Source of the DNA: CAYRVX01 sp964642165
GTDB lineage: Bacteria > Planctomycetota > Phycisphaerae > SM23-33
Length of the DNA stretch: 16,375 nucleotides
Assembly: GCA_964642165.1 (NCBI GenBank)
Contig: CAZXOC010000165.1
Coordinates: forward strand, 1 to 16,375
Direction of reading: 5' to 3'
The position numbers and the translations under genes were made by a program. The notes beneath the pieces are model-generated. The model was not told the DNA's origin and did not search any database. It was given only the letters and a program-made list of their open reading frames with translations. This document shows, piece by piece, positions 1 through 7,075 of the stretch (position 1 is the stretch's first letter; each line of letters opens with the position of its first letter).

Positions 1-2
1 CT

Positions 3-340
3 AGATTGGCGGCCCGACCGGGCGCCCGGCGTCCAGCCGGCGTCCGCGGCGGGGACCGCCTCCGAGGGGCGTTGATCTGCGGGCGGCGCACGCAGCACAT
101 CCCCGTCTGGCGCGAGATGCGCTCGCTGCGGGCGCTCCAGCTCAACGACCGGGCCGCCGTGGACCTCTCCGTCGCCGGCATCGCCGATCCGGTGGCCCCG
201 CCGGCTGCCGCCACGAAACGCAACGCGGGCATCGGCGCTGCGAGAGTTCGATCCCCCCGGCTTCGTGGTCGCCGTGGTCATTCCTGGGCCATCCAGCCGC
301 ACCCGCAGGGCGCCACCGTGCGCCGACCGCGCCCGTGTGC
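3..340 (+). pseudogene. Possible decayed 3' end of an unidentified gene entering from the left edge
   Basis: From about 66 to 240 the frame starting at base 3 uses almost only G or C in third codon positions and encodes a normally mixed peptide (for example HIPVWREMRSLRALQLND). Past about 245 that frame becomes arginine-rich and loses the pattern. The pattern reappears in the +1 frame (LREFDPPGFVVAVVIPG). This is what a single-base shift in a coding tail would look like, caused either by real decay or by an assembly error. No protein family is recognised. The region is not interrupted by stops, but GC-rich DNA often stays open in several frames, so it may be noncoding. The end coordinate is approximate. 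Confidence 0.2.
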
Positions 341-360
341 GCCGCGGGCCGGGCCTCTGC

Positions 361-390
361 TTGACCGCTCCTGCGCCGCGGGCCTATAAT
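361..390 (+). promoter_or_regulatory. Strong sigma70-type promoter for the lipoprotein gene
   Basis: A -35 box TTGACC (361-366, 5 of 6 consensus) and a perfect -10 box TATAAT (385-390) are separated by 18 bases. Transcription should start near 397, giving a leader of roughly 68 bases before the start codon at 465. A perfect TATAAT is conspicuous in such GC-rich DNA. The predicted leader contains the 12-base palindrome GCCGGCGCCGGC (407-418) and a hairpin GGGCC-ggc-GGCCC (437-449) that ends three bases before the ribosome binding site. Confidence 0.75.
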
Positions 391-464
391 CGCTCCTGGC
401 TTGTGCCGGCGCCGGCTGGTGCGCCGGCTGGAGCAAGGGCCGGCGGCCCGTCAGGGAGATCGCC

Positions 465-1025
465 TTGAGCAAACCGCTGTCATCGGCCTCGGCAAGCGTC
501 GCGCTGCTCGCAATGCTCAGCGGGGCGCCGCTCGGTTGCCAGGACGGCAAGTTCGGCCTGAAGGTGCCGTGGGACTCGCCGGCCGACCACAAGCCCGAGC
601 CGGCCGAGACGCCCGTGCCCGAGCCCCTTCACCTGCTGCTTCCGCGGTCGATCCGCATCCAGCCGTTCACGGGTGTGCGGACGTTCGACAAGGCCGGGGG
701 GGTCAAGGGCATCGAGGCCCGGGTCGAGGCGCTGGACGCCTACGGCGACGCCACGAAGGCCTTCGGGAAGTTCCACTTCGCCCTGCACGGCTATCGCCCG
801 GACAAGGCGGACCCCAAGGGCCCCAGGATCGCCACGTGGGACGAAGATCTGCTGGACCCGAAGAAGAACCTGCTGCACTGGAGCCGGGTGCATCGCAGCT
901 ACCAGTTCCACCTCCAATGGGACAGCCCCATCCCCGTCGGCAGCCAGTTCCTGCTGGTGGCGACCTTCTCCAGCCCGTTCGGCGAGCGCAAATTCGCCGA
1001 GCAGGTGTTCGTTTCCGGGCAGTGA
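465..1025 (+). CDS. Small predicted lipoprotein of unknown function
   Basis: This 186-residue protein starts with TTG at 465, chosen because AGGGAG (453-458) lies six bases upstream and because the frame then opens directly with a signal peptide. A short N-terminal region with Lys3 is followed by an alanine/leucine-rich core (about residues 8-21) and Cys25 in the context GAPLGC. That resembles a lipobox, although proline at -3 is atypical. The mature part has a proline-rich linker (about 40-55) and then a compact domain (about 55-186) with alternating hydrophobic residues and aromatics, ending FGERKFAEQVFVSGQ. This suggests a beta-rich periplasmic or outer-membrane-anchored domain. No known family is recognised. 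It has its own strong promoter and converges on the anti-sigma-like gene with a 13-base gap, so it is not part of that operon. It could be an envelope component, but that is inference from the signal only. Confidence 0.8.
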   Translation: MSKPLSSASASVALLAMLSGAPLGCQDGKFGLKVPWDSPADHKPEPAETPVPEPLHLLLPRSIRIQPFTGVRTFDKAGGVKGIEARVEALDAYGDATKAFGKFHFALHGYRPDKADPKGPRIATWDEDLLDPKKNLLHWSRVHRSYQFHLQWDSPIPVGSQFLLVATFSSPFGERKFAEQVFVSGQ

Positions 1026-1038
1026 GCCCCCCCGGGGC
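1026..1038. terminator. Small hairpin filling a convergent gene gap
   Basis: The whole 13-base gap between the two stop codons is the inverted repeat GCCCC-ccc-GGGGC. It could fold in transcripts from either side and help bidirectional termination. The stem has only five pairs and no T-run follows, so the call is weak. Confidence 0.25.
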
Positions 1039-3237
1039 CTACCGCTTGTCGGCGGACCTGGCGCGGTCGGCCTGCCGGGCCGCTTCCCGCTCGCGCAGCT
1101 CCTCCATCAGCGCTCGAACGCGGGCGTCTTCCACGCGGTCGCGGTAGTTCACCGTGATCAGCAGGCGCCGGAGCCGCGCCGTGGCGTACTGCGAGGTCGC
1201 CTGGATCGCGCGAAGCTGCTGCTGGGTCGCCTGGCCGAGACCGAGCCGGGCGAGCCGCTCGGCGGCCTCTGCCGGCGAGAGCTCGGCCAACTTCCCCATC
1301 CCCGCCTGATCGGCCTTGTAGCGAGCCGAGAGGATGTCCAGGGCCTTCGCGATGGCCTCGCTCCCCTTCGGCTGGGTCGCCGGCCTGGAAGTCGTCGTCC
1401 TGCCCTTCGATTCCCCAGGTCGACGTGGCCGGCCGTCGGTCGCGCCGATCCCCGCGGCAAGCACGGTGGCATTGGGCTCCGCCGGGACGCGAAGCTGGAT
1501 CTTCTGCCCTTGGGCGAGCTTCACTTCGACGACGGGGGCTTCCTGGTCGGTCGACCCGCCGGCTGCCCGGCTCGTCGGCTTCGGGCGCGGCGCGGCAGGT
1601 CCAGGCGCCTTCGGCGAGGCGCCCCTGTCGGGGACCTTCTCGGCGAGGGCGGCCTTGCTGTCTTTGTCGAACGTCTGCCCGACCTGGCCCTTCGCGGCGT
1701 CGTCGGCGGGTCCCTTGGCGTGCTCGGCCGGCCCGGAACGCAGCGTGTCCCGGCCGCGCCCTCGCCGTCCCGGCGATCGGGTCGAGGCCGGGGAGCCCGT
1801 TGGCTTCGCCGCCCGGCTGGCCGGCGAGACGTCGCCCAGCGGGGCGCCCGGAACGACGGCGGGCACCTGCTTCATCCCGAGGGCCTCGGCCTTCGTCACC
1901 TCCTCGGTTTCGGCCTCCGGCTTTGCCGTCGCTTCCTTCGCGGAGCGAGGGTCACGCCCCTCGCGGGGGACCTCGCGCCGTGCTCCCTGGCGTCCCGTGG
2001 AGACGGCCTGCTCGGCGATCTGTCCGAGTTGCTGCCCGCGCGCGGTTGGCGCCCGCGGGCCGGCCGGCGAGAGCTTCGCCCGTGCGATCGCCGGGCCGGT
2101 CGGCGCCGGCGGCTCCACCGCGGGCCTTGGGGCCGGCTTGGGCGCCGGCGTGGGGGTGGCTTGGGAGCCACCGGAGCGTTTGGCCTCGACGGTCCCGCCC
2201 TTCCCGGCCGCCTCTCCAGCGCCCGTCTGTGAGTCGGCAACGCGCTTGGCCAGGTCCGGCGCATCGATGCCCCAGCCGCCCCGGCGCTGCGCCCCGCCCT
2301 CGGGCGCGTCTGTCGGGCCCGCGAACGCGAAGGCCTGCGAGACGTTCTGCCGCTCGCGAAGCGAGCCGATCTCCTTCTGGAGCTTCGGCATCTGCTCCCG
2401 CGTGACCCAGGCCTCGAACTGCACCTGGCGGGGGGAGAGCTCGTTGGCCCGGTAGTAGTTCATCCGCGCGGCGTGGGGGCGGGCCTTCTTCGGCGCCGCG
2501 CCGGACTCCCGCACGGCGGCCGGCGCGATCCCGTTGGCCAGCAGGACCTTCTCCACCTCCCGCCGCGTCAAGGCCACGTGGTTCGTGAAGATGATCTCGT
2601 TGTCCGCCTCGGCCCGGGCGAGGCTCCGGTGCAGGTCGGCCACGCCCTTGCCCTGGACGAGGCCGTTGCCGATCGCCAGGCTCCGGCCGTGGTCATCGAC
2701 GGCGCCGGCTCTTCCCTTGCCCACGGGCGCGGGGGCCGGGCGCGTGCCGTGCCCGCCGAACTCCTCGCGGCCGCCCTTCTTGGCGGCCAGGGCGCCTTCG
2801 AGGTTGGCGGCCTCGTTGGCGTCGGCGGTGACGTCCACAATGCCGCGCGGGTTCCGGAAGGCGACGCCGTCGCGCGGCGGCGGGGGCGCCCAGAGCGTGA
2901 TGGCGACGACGGTGCCGACACAGGCGGCGATGAGCAGCACGGCGGCGGCGGACAGGTAGCGGACCCATCGCCCCGCCCCTTCGCCCAGGTGGGCTTCCTC
3001 GGCGCCGACGAGCTGGCCTCGCTCGGCCCCGGCCAGCACGCGGGAAGCCAGGTCCCCGGGCGCGCGTTGCGGCGGCAGCTTCCGAAGCAGGTCGCGGACG
3101 GCCCGCAGCGTCTCCAGCTCCTCGCGCAGCGTGGCGTTGCCGGCGACGGCCTGTTCGACGCGCCGGGCCTCGGCCTCGCCGAGCTCCCCGTCCAGGTAGG
3201 CCGAAAGCTGCCCGAAGATGTTCCCTTTCGCACTCAT
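1039..3237 (-). CDS. Single-pass membrane anti-sigma-like protein with long Ala/Pro-rich extracytoplasmic region
   Basis: The start is the ATG at 3237, whose ATGA overlaps the stop of the upstream sigma factor gene, so translation is probably coupled. The product has 732 residues. Residues 1-75 form a helical cytoplasmic domain (FGQLSAYLDGELGEAEARRV) like the anti-sigma domain of zinc-finger anti-sigma factors, but with no Cys and hence no HxxxCxxC motif. One membrane helix lies at about 94-116 (YLSAAAVLLIAACVGTVVAI). Residues 212-305 contain two short alpha/beta-like segments (DNEIIFTNHVALTRREVEKV, then QVQFEAWVTREQMPKLQKEI). Residues 310-565 are low complexity, rich in Ala, Pro, Gly, Lys and Arg. 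The C-terminus (about 565-732) has a beta segment (VVEVKLAQGQKIQLRV) and charged helices, with possible coiled coil at 700-725. Its role as regulator of the partner sigma factor is inferred from gene order and topology. The reading frame stays open throughout, so it appears intact. Confidence 0.8.
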   Translation of the reverse strand: MSAKGNIFGQLSAYLDGELGEAEARRVEQAVAGNATLREELETLRAVRDLLRKLPPQRAPGDLASRVLAGAERGQLVGAEEAHLGEGAGRWVRYLSAAAVLLIAACVGTVVAITLWAPPPPRDGVAFRNPRGIVDVTADANEAANLEGALAAKKGGREEFGGHGTRPAPAPVGKGRAGAVDDHGRSLAIGNGLVQGKGVADLHRSLARAEADNEIIFTNHVALTRREVEKVLLANGIAPAAVRESGAAPKKARPHAARMNYYRANELSPRQVQFEAWVTREQMPKLQKEIGSLRERQNVSQAFAFAGPTDAPEGGAQRRGGWGIDAPDLAKRVADSQTGAGEAAGKGGTVEAKRSGGSQATPTPAPKPAPRPAVEPPAPTGPAIARAKLSPAGPRAPTARGQQLGQIAEQAVSTGRQGARREVPREGRDPRSAKEATAKPEAETEEVTKAEALGMKQVPAVVPGAPLGDVSPASRAAKPTGSPASTRSPGRRGRGRDTLRSGPAEHAKGPADDAAKGQVGQTFDKDSKAALAEKVPDRGASPKAPGPAAPRPKPTSRAAGGSTDQEAPVVEVKLAQGQKIQLRVPAEPNATVLAAGIGATDGRPRRPGESKGRTTTSRPATQPKGSEAIAKALDILSARYKADQAGMGKLAELSPAEAAERLARLGLGQATQQQLRAIQATSQYATARLRRLLITVNYRDRVEDARVRALMEELREREAARQADRARSADKR

Positions 3238-3875
3238 CTGCCTACTCTTAGATCGGCCAGTTTCTCCTTCAGCATGCACCGTGCCCGGTGCAGCCGACTC
3301 TTGACCGTCCCAACCGGCACGCCCAGGACCTGGGCAATCTGGGCGTAGTCCATGTCCTCGATGTCACACAGGACGACGACCAGGCGGAACTCGTCGTCCA
3401 ACTCTTCGAGGGCCTCCATGACCCTCTGGTGCGTCTCCGCCGCCATGACCGCCGCCTCCGGGGCGGGGCTCCTTCGCCGGGCCATGGCGGCCGTCAGCGC
3501 GTCGGCCTGGCTCTGCTCGAACTCCTCCGGGCCGCTGAGCGACTGGAACCGCACCCGGCCGCCGCGGCGGCGGTGCGAGATCGTCAGGTTCGCCGCGATC
3601 CGGAACAGCCACGTGTAGAACTGGCTCTGGCCTCGGAACTGCGTGATGCGTTCCAGGGCCTTCAGGAACGCTTCCTGGGCCAGTTCCTCGGCGTCGGCCC
3701 GCCGACCGCACATCCGGTAGATCATGTTGAAGATGCGGTCCTGGTACTTGGCCACCAGCGAGCCGAACGCCTGCATGTCGCCGCGCCGGCACTGCTCGAC
3801 GAGGGCCGCGTCGCTGAAGGCAATCGTGCCCTTCGGGCCTTTGCCTTCGACACTCGCGTCTGGACCCTCGGTCAT
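3234..3875 (-). CDS. ECF-type RNA polymerase sigma factor (sigma-24/RpoE-like)
   Basis: This 213-residue protein has the two-domain layout of extracytoplasmic-function sigma factors. Region 2 spans about residues 25-103: LVEQCRRGDMQAFGSLVAKY, then DRIFNMIYRMCGRRADAEEL, then TWLFRIAANLTISHRRR. A variable linker covers about 104-145. Region 4 spans about 146-206, with the helix-turn-helix motif DYAQIAQVLGVPVGTVKSRL followed by HRARCMLKEKL. It directs RNA polymerase core to a specific promoter set. The ATG at 3875 has no obvious Shine-Dalgarno sequence. A GTG eight codons upstream in the same frame is an alternative start. The gene is first in an operon with the anti-sigma-like gene, overlapping it by four bases. 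A sigmaE-like promoter ends just before the start codon, consistent with autoregulation. Length and motifs are normal for the family. Confidence 0.93.
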   Translation of the reverse strand: MTEGPDASVEGKGPKGTIAFSDAALVEQCRRGDMQAFGSLVAKYQDRIFNMIYRMCGRRADAEELAQEAFLKALERITQFRGQSQFYTWLFRIAANLTISHRRRGGRVRFQSLSGPEEFEQSQADALTAAMARRRSPAPEAAVMAAETHQRVMEALEELDDEFRLVVVLCDIEDMDYAQIAQVLGVPVGTVKSRLHRARCMLKEKLADLRVGR

Positions 3876-3879
3876 TATG

Positions 3880-3907
3880 TTTGACGCTTGCTCTGTCACC
3901 GGGTTCC
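3880..3907 (-). promoter_or_regulatory. Candidate ECF (sigmaE-like) autoregulatory promoter
   Basis: On the minus strand GGAAC (3907-3903) is followed after 17 bases by GTCAAA (3885-3880). This matches the known sigmaE-class pattern of GGAAC-type -35 and TCAAA-type -10 elements in both sequence and spacing. The ATG lies only four bases after the -10 element, so initiation 6-7 bases downstream would give a leaderless message. That agrees with the missing Shine-Dalgarno sequence. The element is read from sequence; sigma specificity is inferred. Confidence 0.5.
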
Positions 3908-4323
3908 CGAAGGAGGTACCGAAAGTGCGGCCACCTGCGCAGACAGCAGCCGCGAGGAATTCCCCCACGATGATACCACGAGGGGCAATCCCTGGCACCG
4001 CCTTGTTCGCCCGTTCTACGAGCCGCCGGGGGCGGCCGTTCACAACTACATGACGATTTGGCCTCTTGCGGTAACGGGCGAAACGCGCCGCCGGCGTCGA
4101 TGCCCGCCGCCGGGGGGCGCGCGAGGCGGGCGCTGCCCCGAGGCGCCGCGCCGGCTCGGGCCCCAAACAATGCGGATTCGCAAGCCGATCCTGCCGATGA
4201 AGGGAAGGAACGCGGCGGGGCGAGATCTGCGATCGGCCTGCCCGGGCGTACTGCGCCGCGCGTGTCGGGCGCCACGGTCTCTTGCGAGGGCCGGCCCGGG
4301 CAAGTCGGCAAGAGGAGCAGGAC
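3908..4323. other. Divergent intergenic region between the sigma operon and the HDOD gene
   Basis: Beyond the two minus-strand promoter candidates I see no intact gene of recognisable type here. The plus strand contains a textbook AAGGAGGT (3910-3917) ahead of a 42-codon GTG frame ending at 4053, which is described under findings. No clear sigma70 promoter for the plus-strand HDOD gene was found. The second half is GC-rich, with two copies of the palindrome GCCCGGGC. Confidence 0.5.
3970..3978 (-). promoter_or_regulatory. Possible extended -10 promoter upstream of the sigma gene
   Basis: The minus strand reads TGGTATCAT, an extended -10 (TG-n-TATAAT type, 5 of 6 in the core). No convincing -35 lies upstream. 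It could give housekeeping transcription of the sigma operon with a leader of roughly 90 bases. Confidence 0.3.
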
Positions 4324-5556
4324 ATGGGAACCTCGGCAGTTGCGGGTACCGTTCCGGCCTTCGCAACGACGCTGCCGATCTTCGATCGGCTGAACAACGT
4401 CTACGGCTACGACCTCCAGTTCCGCTCCGGCTTCGAGGCCCAGTTTGCCGCCGTGGCGGCCGGGGACGACGCCACGACCGACTTCTGGAAGGCCATGGGC
4501 ATCGACGAGCTGCTCGGCGTCGGGCGGGCGCACATCGTCTTCCCGCGCGAGCTGCTCGTCAAGGGCGTGCCCGTGCTGTTCCCCGCCGACACGCTGGTCG
4601 CCGGCGTGCCGGGAGACGTCCGCGGCGACGGCGATCTGCTCGATGCCTGCCGCCAGCTCAAGGAGGTCGGCTACGAACTGGCGCTGGAGGACTTCCAGCC
4701 CGATCAGTTGGACAGCCCCTTCCTGGACTTCGGCGACATCGTCTGCGTGGACGCGACCACGACGACGCGCCCGCAGCAGGACGCGCTGTGCGAGGAGCTG
4801 CCCCGCTGCGGCGTGCGCCCGCTGATCCGGAACGTCGACAGCCCGAAGCAGTACGAACAGGCCCAGGAGTCGGGCTTCTGGTACTTCCAGGGCGAGTTCT
4901 TCCGCCAGCCGGTCCTCCGCCCGGGCAAGGACATCCCCACCAGCAAGGCCCACTACCTCGATCTGCTGCGGGAGGTCCACAAGCCCGAACTGGCGTACGA
5001 CGACCTGGAGCATCTGGTCAAGCAGGACGTCGCGATGACGTACCGGCTGCTGCGGTTCATCAACTCGGCGTGGTTCGGGCTGACGCAGACGGTCGCGTCG
5101 ATCCGCCACGCCCTGGTGCTGCTGGGCCCGCGCGAGGTGAAGGTCTGGGCCTCGATGCTCGTCCTTCGCGAGCTGGGCGAGGAGAAGCCCCGGGAGCTCT
5201 TCCGGCGCTGCCTGATCCGGGCGAAGATGGCCGAAGCCCTCGGCCCGCGGATCGGCATGGAGCCGCAGGCGCCGGAGCTGTTTCTCATGGGCATGTTCTC
5301 GCTGGTCGAGGCCCTGACGGACATCCCCCTCCGCCGCGTGCTCGAGGGCCTGCCCCTCAACCAGGACATCAAGATGGCGCTGCTGGCGCGGGGCGGGCCG
5401 TTCGGCCTCATCCACGAAGTCGTCGAGAACTACGAGCTGGGGCGCTGGGAGCTGTTCTCCCAGGCGACGGCGGCCCTGAAGCTGGATGAGGCCGTCGTGC
5501 CCGGCCTGTTCGGCACGGCCCGCAAGTGGGCCGACGAGGCCGTCAACAGCATGTAG
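4324..5556 (+). CDS. Degenerate EAL plus HDOD domain signalling protein (YuxH/COG3434-like)
   Basis: The ATG at 4324 is preceded by AGGAG (4313-4317) with six bases spacing; the product has 410 residues. Residues about 15-210 form an EAL-like domain. The position of the catalytic EAL motif reads GYDLQFR, and the domain ends in QGEFFRQPVLRPGKDIP, typical of this family. Key glutamates for metal binding are missing, so cyclic-di-GMP hydrolysis is unlikely. Residues about 212-410 form an HDOD domain, with LRFINSAWFGLTQTVASIRH (243-262), LVLLGPREVKVWA (264-276) and a FLMGMFSLVEALTD segment (320-333). HDOD proteins are non-catalytic regulators linked to signalling, motility and stress. It is probably a cytoplasmic protein-interaction or ligand-sensing module. 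It stands alone, divergent from the sigma operon and tail to tail with the flippase gene. The family call is strong and the specific role is unknown. Confidence 0.9.
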   Translation: MGTSAVAGTVPAFATTLPIFDRLNNVYGYDLQFRSGFEAQFAAVAAGDDATTDFWKAMGIDELLGVGRAHIVFPRELLVKGVPVLFPADTLVAGVPGDVRGDGDLLDACRQLKEVGYELALEDFQPDQLDSPFLDFGDIVCVDATTTTRPQQDALCEELPRCGVRPLIRNVDSPKQYEQAQESGFWYFQGEFFRQPVLRPGKDIPTSKAHYLDLLREVHKPELAYDDLEHLVKQDVAMTYRLLRFINSAWFGLTQTVASIRHALVLLGPREVKVWASMLVLRELGEEKPRELFRRCLIRAKMAEALGPRIGMEPQAPELFLMGMFSLVEALTDIPLRRVLEGLPLNQDIKMALLARGGPFGLIHEVVENYELGRWELFSQATAALKLDEAVVPGLFGTARKWADEAVNSM

Positions 5557-5571
5557 GGACGCCCCCGGTCC
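5557..5571. terminator. Short hairpin between convergent genes
   Basis: The 15-base gap reads GGAC-gcccccg-GTCC, with a fifth G-U pair possible. As in the gap at 1026-1038, a small hairpin fills the whole space between two stop codons. It has no T-run and is weak as a terminator. Confidence 0.2.
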
Positions 5572-6864
5572 TCAGGTCGAGGCCGCCTCCGCCATCTCCT
5601 GCGCCGCCGAGACCCGCGCCCACCGTGCATAAGCCGCCGAGACGACCGCCTCGGCGGCAAAGCCCACCTGGAGGATCGCCGCCGCCGTGGCGTGGTTCAG
5701 CCAGCCCAGCCGGTACAGCGGCCAGGCCGCCCCGCAGGTCGCCAGCACGCGGAAGATGCCCCCGAGGGCCATGCCGCCGGTCCGCCGGCCGGTCAGCAAC
5801 CGCCCGTGGAAGTAGTTCCGGACCGTGATCACCAGCGGCGTCGCGCAGAGGACCCGCATGGTCTGGACGGCCAGCTCCAGGGTGTCTGCCTTCAGGTTCA
5901 GCGCGCGCCGGAGGACGAGCGGACCCAGCGGGGTGAAGGCCACCAGCACCATGACCGCCGTCAGGGCGAGCATCACCCGCCCCATGAACCGTCGCAAGCC
6001 GGCGGAGTCGCGGTCGCCGAACGTCACGAACAGGTGGCGGAACTGGTTGACCGGTGCGTGGAAGAGCATCGCGAAGTCGAACGCGACGCGGAGGGCTGCC
6101 ACCGTGACGACGGCCTGCGCGGTGCGATTGATGAAGGCGTAGAGGACCGGGCGGGTGAGGGCGAACATCAGGCTGGTCGTCGCCACCGGCCAGAAGAACG
6201 CCAGCGTCTCGCCGTAGGTCAGGTCGGCGTGCTCCGGGTTCGTGGGGTAGCGGTAGCGAGGCCCGCAGGCCACGCACGACATCGCCAGGTGCAGCGTGCT
6301 GGCGACAATCTGCGCCACCATGAGCGTCACCATCGCCGACCAGCCCAGGCACAGGCCCAGCATCAGCATGCCGATCAGGACGCCCAGGTAGAGCACGTTC
6401 AGCGCCGTGACGGTCCGCGTGTGCTTGTCCTGCACGAGCATGCCGGTGACGTACTGCCGCAGGCCGCGAATCAGGACCAGCGGCGTCAGGAGGCGGAGAT
6501 AGCCGACGACGGCGTCGAGCGTCGCAGCGTCGAGGCCGAAGATCCACCCCACGATCGCCCGCCCGGGCGGGGCGAAGGCCAGCAGCGCCACAGGGACGGT
6601 CAACGCCACGGATAGGGCGACCGTGAACCGGAGGCACACCCGGTGCGCCTGCGGCGACCGCGCCAGGACGTTGGACATCTGCGGGACGAACACCAGCAGC
6701 GCGCCGAACGGCATGAAGACGCTCATGGCGAAGGCGTACGTCGCGAGTTCCCTGGCGGGGTCTTCGTAGCTGGCCAGCACGCCGTTCTGGAACTGCCGAC
6801 CGACGAGCAGCACCACGCCCGTCAGCGCCAGCGGCCAGTAGAACCTCCAGTACTGTCGCTGCAC
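5572..6864 (-). CDS. Twelve-helix MOP/MATE-superfamily flippase-like membrane protein
   Basis: The protein is very hydrophobic, with about twelve predicted membrane helices in 430 residues (around 11-30, 41-62, 78-100, 117-135, 150-175, 178-200, 218-240, 250-270, 296-318, 332-350, 362-385 and 394-414). The layout fits the multidrug/oligosaccharidyl-lipid/polysaccharide flippase superfamily: two six-helix halves joined by a polar loop (about 201-217, with GPRYRYPTNPEHADLTYGET). Such proteins move lipid-linked sugars or small solutes across the inner membrane. The substrate cannot be told. I chose the GTG at 6864 because AAAGGA (6881-6876) lies 11 bases upstream. The frame stays open to a TTG at 6921 with no ribosome binding site, which would add 19 residues. 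A scaffold gap begins 100 bases upstream, so the neighbouring gene on that side is uncertain. Confidence 0.8.
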   Translation of the reverse strand: MQRQYWRFYWPLALTGVVLLVGRQFQNGVLASYEDPARELATYAFAMSVFMPFGALLVFVPQMSNVLARSPQAHRVCLRFTVALSVALTVPVALLAFAPPGRAIVGWIFGLDAATLDAVVGYLRLLTPLVLIRGLRQYVTGMLVQDKHTRTVTALNVLYLGVLIGMLMLGLCLGWSAMVTLMVAQIVASTLHLAMSCVACGPRYRYPTNPEHADLTYGETLAFFWPVATTSLMFALTRPVLYAFINRTAQAVVTVAALRVAFDFAMLFHAPVNQFRHLFVTFGDRDSAGLRRFMGRVMLALTAVMVLVAFTPLGPLVLRRALNLKADTLELAVQTMRVLCATPLVITVRNYFHGRLLTGRRTGGMALGGIFRVLATCGAAWPLYRLGWLNHATAAAILQVGFAAEAVVSAAYARWARVSAAQEMAEAAST

Positions 6865-6895
6865 GACTCGTCGCGTCCTTTCGGTTTCGGGAGAC

Positions 6896-6908
6896 CCGTG
6901 ATTCACGG
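6896..6908. promoter_or_regulatory. Perfect short palindrome upstream of the flippase gene
   Basis: CCGTGA-T-TCACGG is a perfect six-base inverted repeat around one central base, 32 bases upstream of the chosen start. It could be an operator half-site pair, but an arm this short may occur by chance. Confidence 0.2.
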
Positions 6909-6964
6909 CAGGGAAGGTCAACGCAAGAGGGCACTACCCGCCCGCGCGCCGCGGTGCCGACAGC

Positions 6965-7064
6965 NNNNNNNNNNNNNNNNNNNNNNNNNNNNNNNNNNNN
7001 NNNNNNNNNNNNNNNNNNNNNNNNNNNNNNNNNNNNNNNNNNNNNNNNNNNNNNNNNNNNNNNN
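6965..7064. other. Scaffold gap of 100 N
   Basis: The run is exactly 100 undetermined bases, a conventional placeholder for unknown distance. The flanks share no overlap longer than two bases. It lies between the divergent flippase and sulfatase genes, so part of their regulatory region, or whole genes, may be missing. Confidence 0.98.
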
Positions 7065-7075
7065 GCCTCGCCGGC

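Noticed and set aside
236..285. GTTCGATCC, resembling a tRNA T-loop
   Set aside because: The flanking bases do not form a five-pair T-stem, and no anticodon arm or acceptor stem could be found upstream.
673..2455. Long plus-strand frames opposite the anti-sigma-like gene
   Set aside because: The minus-strand frame has start coupling to the sigma gene, a membrane helix and sensible composition. The plus-strand frames have none of these.
3992..4007. A sigma54-like TGGCAC...TTGTT
   Set aside because: The GG to GC spacing is off by one and the essential GC of the -12 element is GT, so it should not function as a sigma54 promoter.
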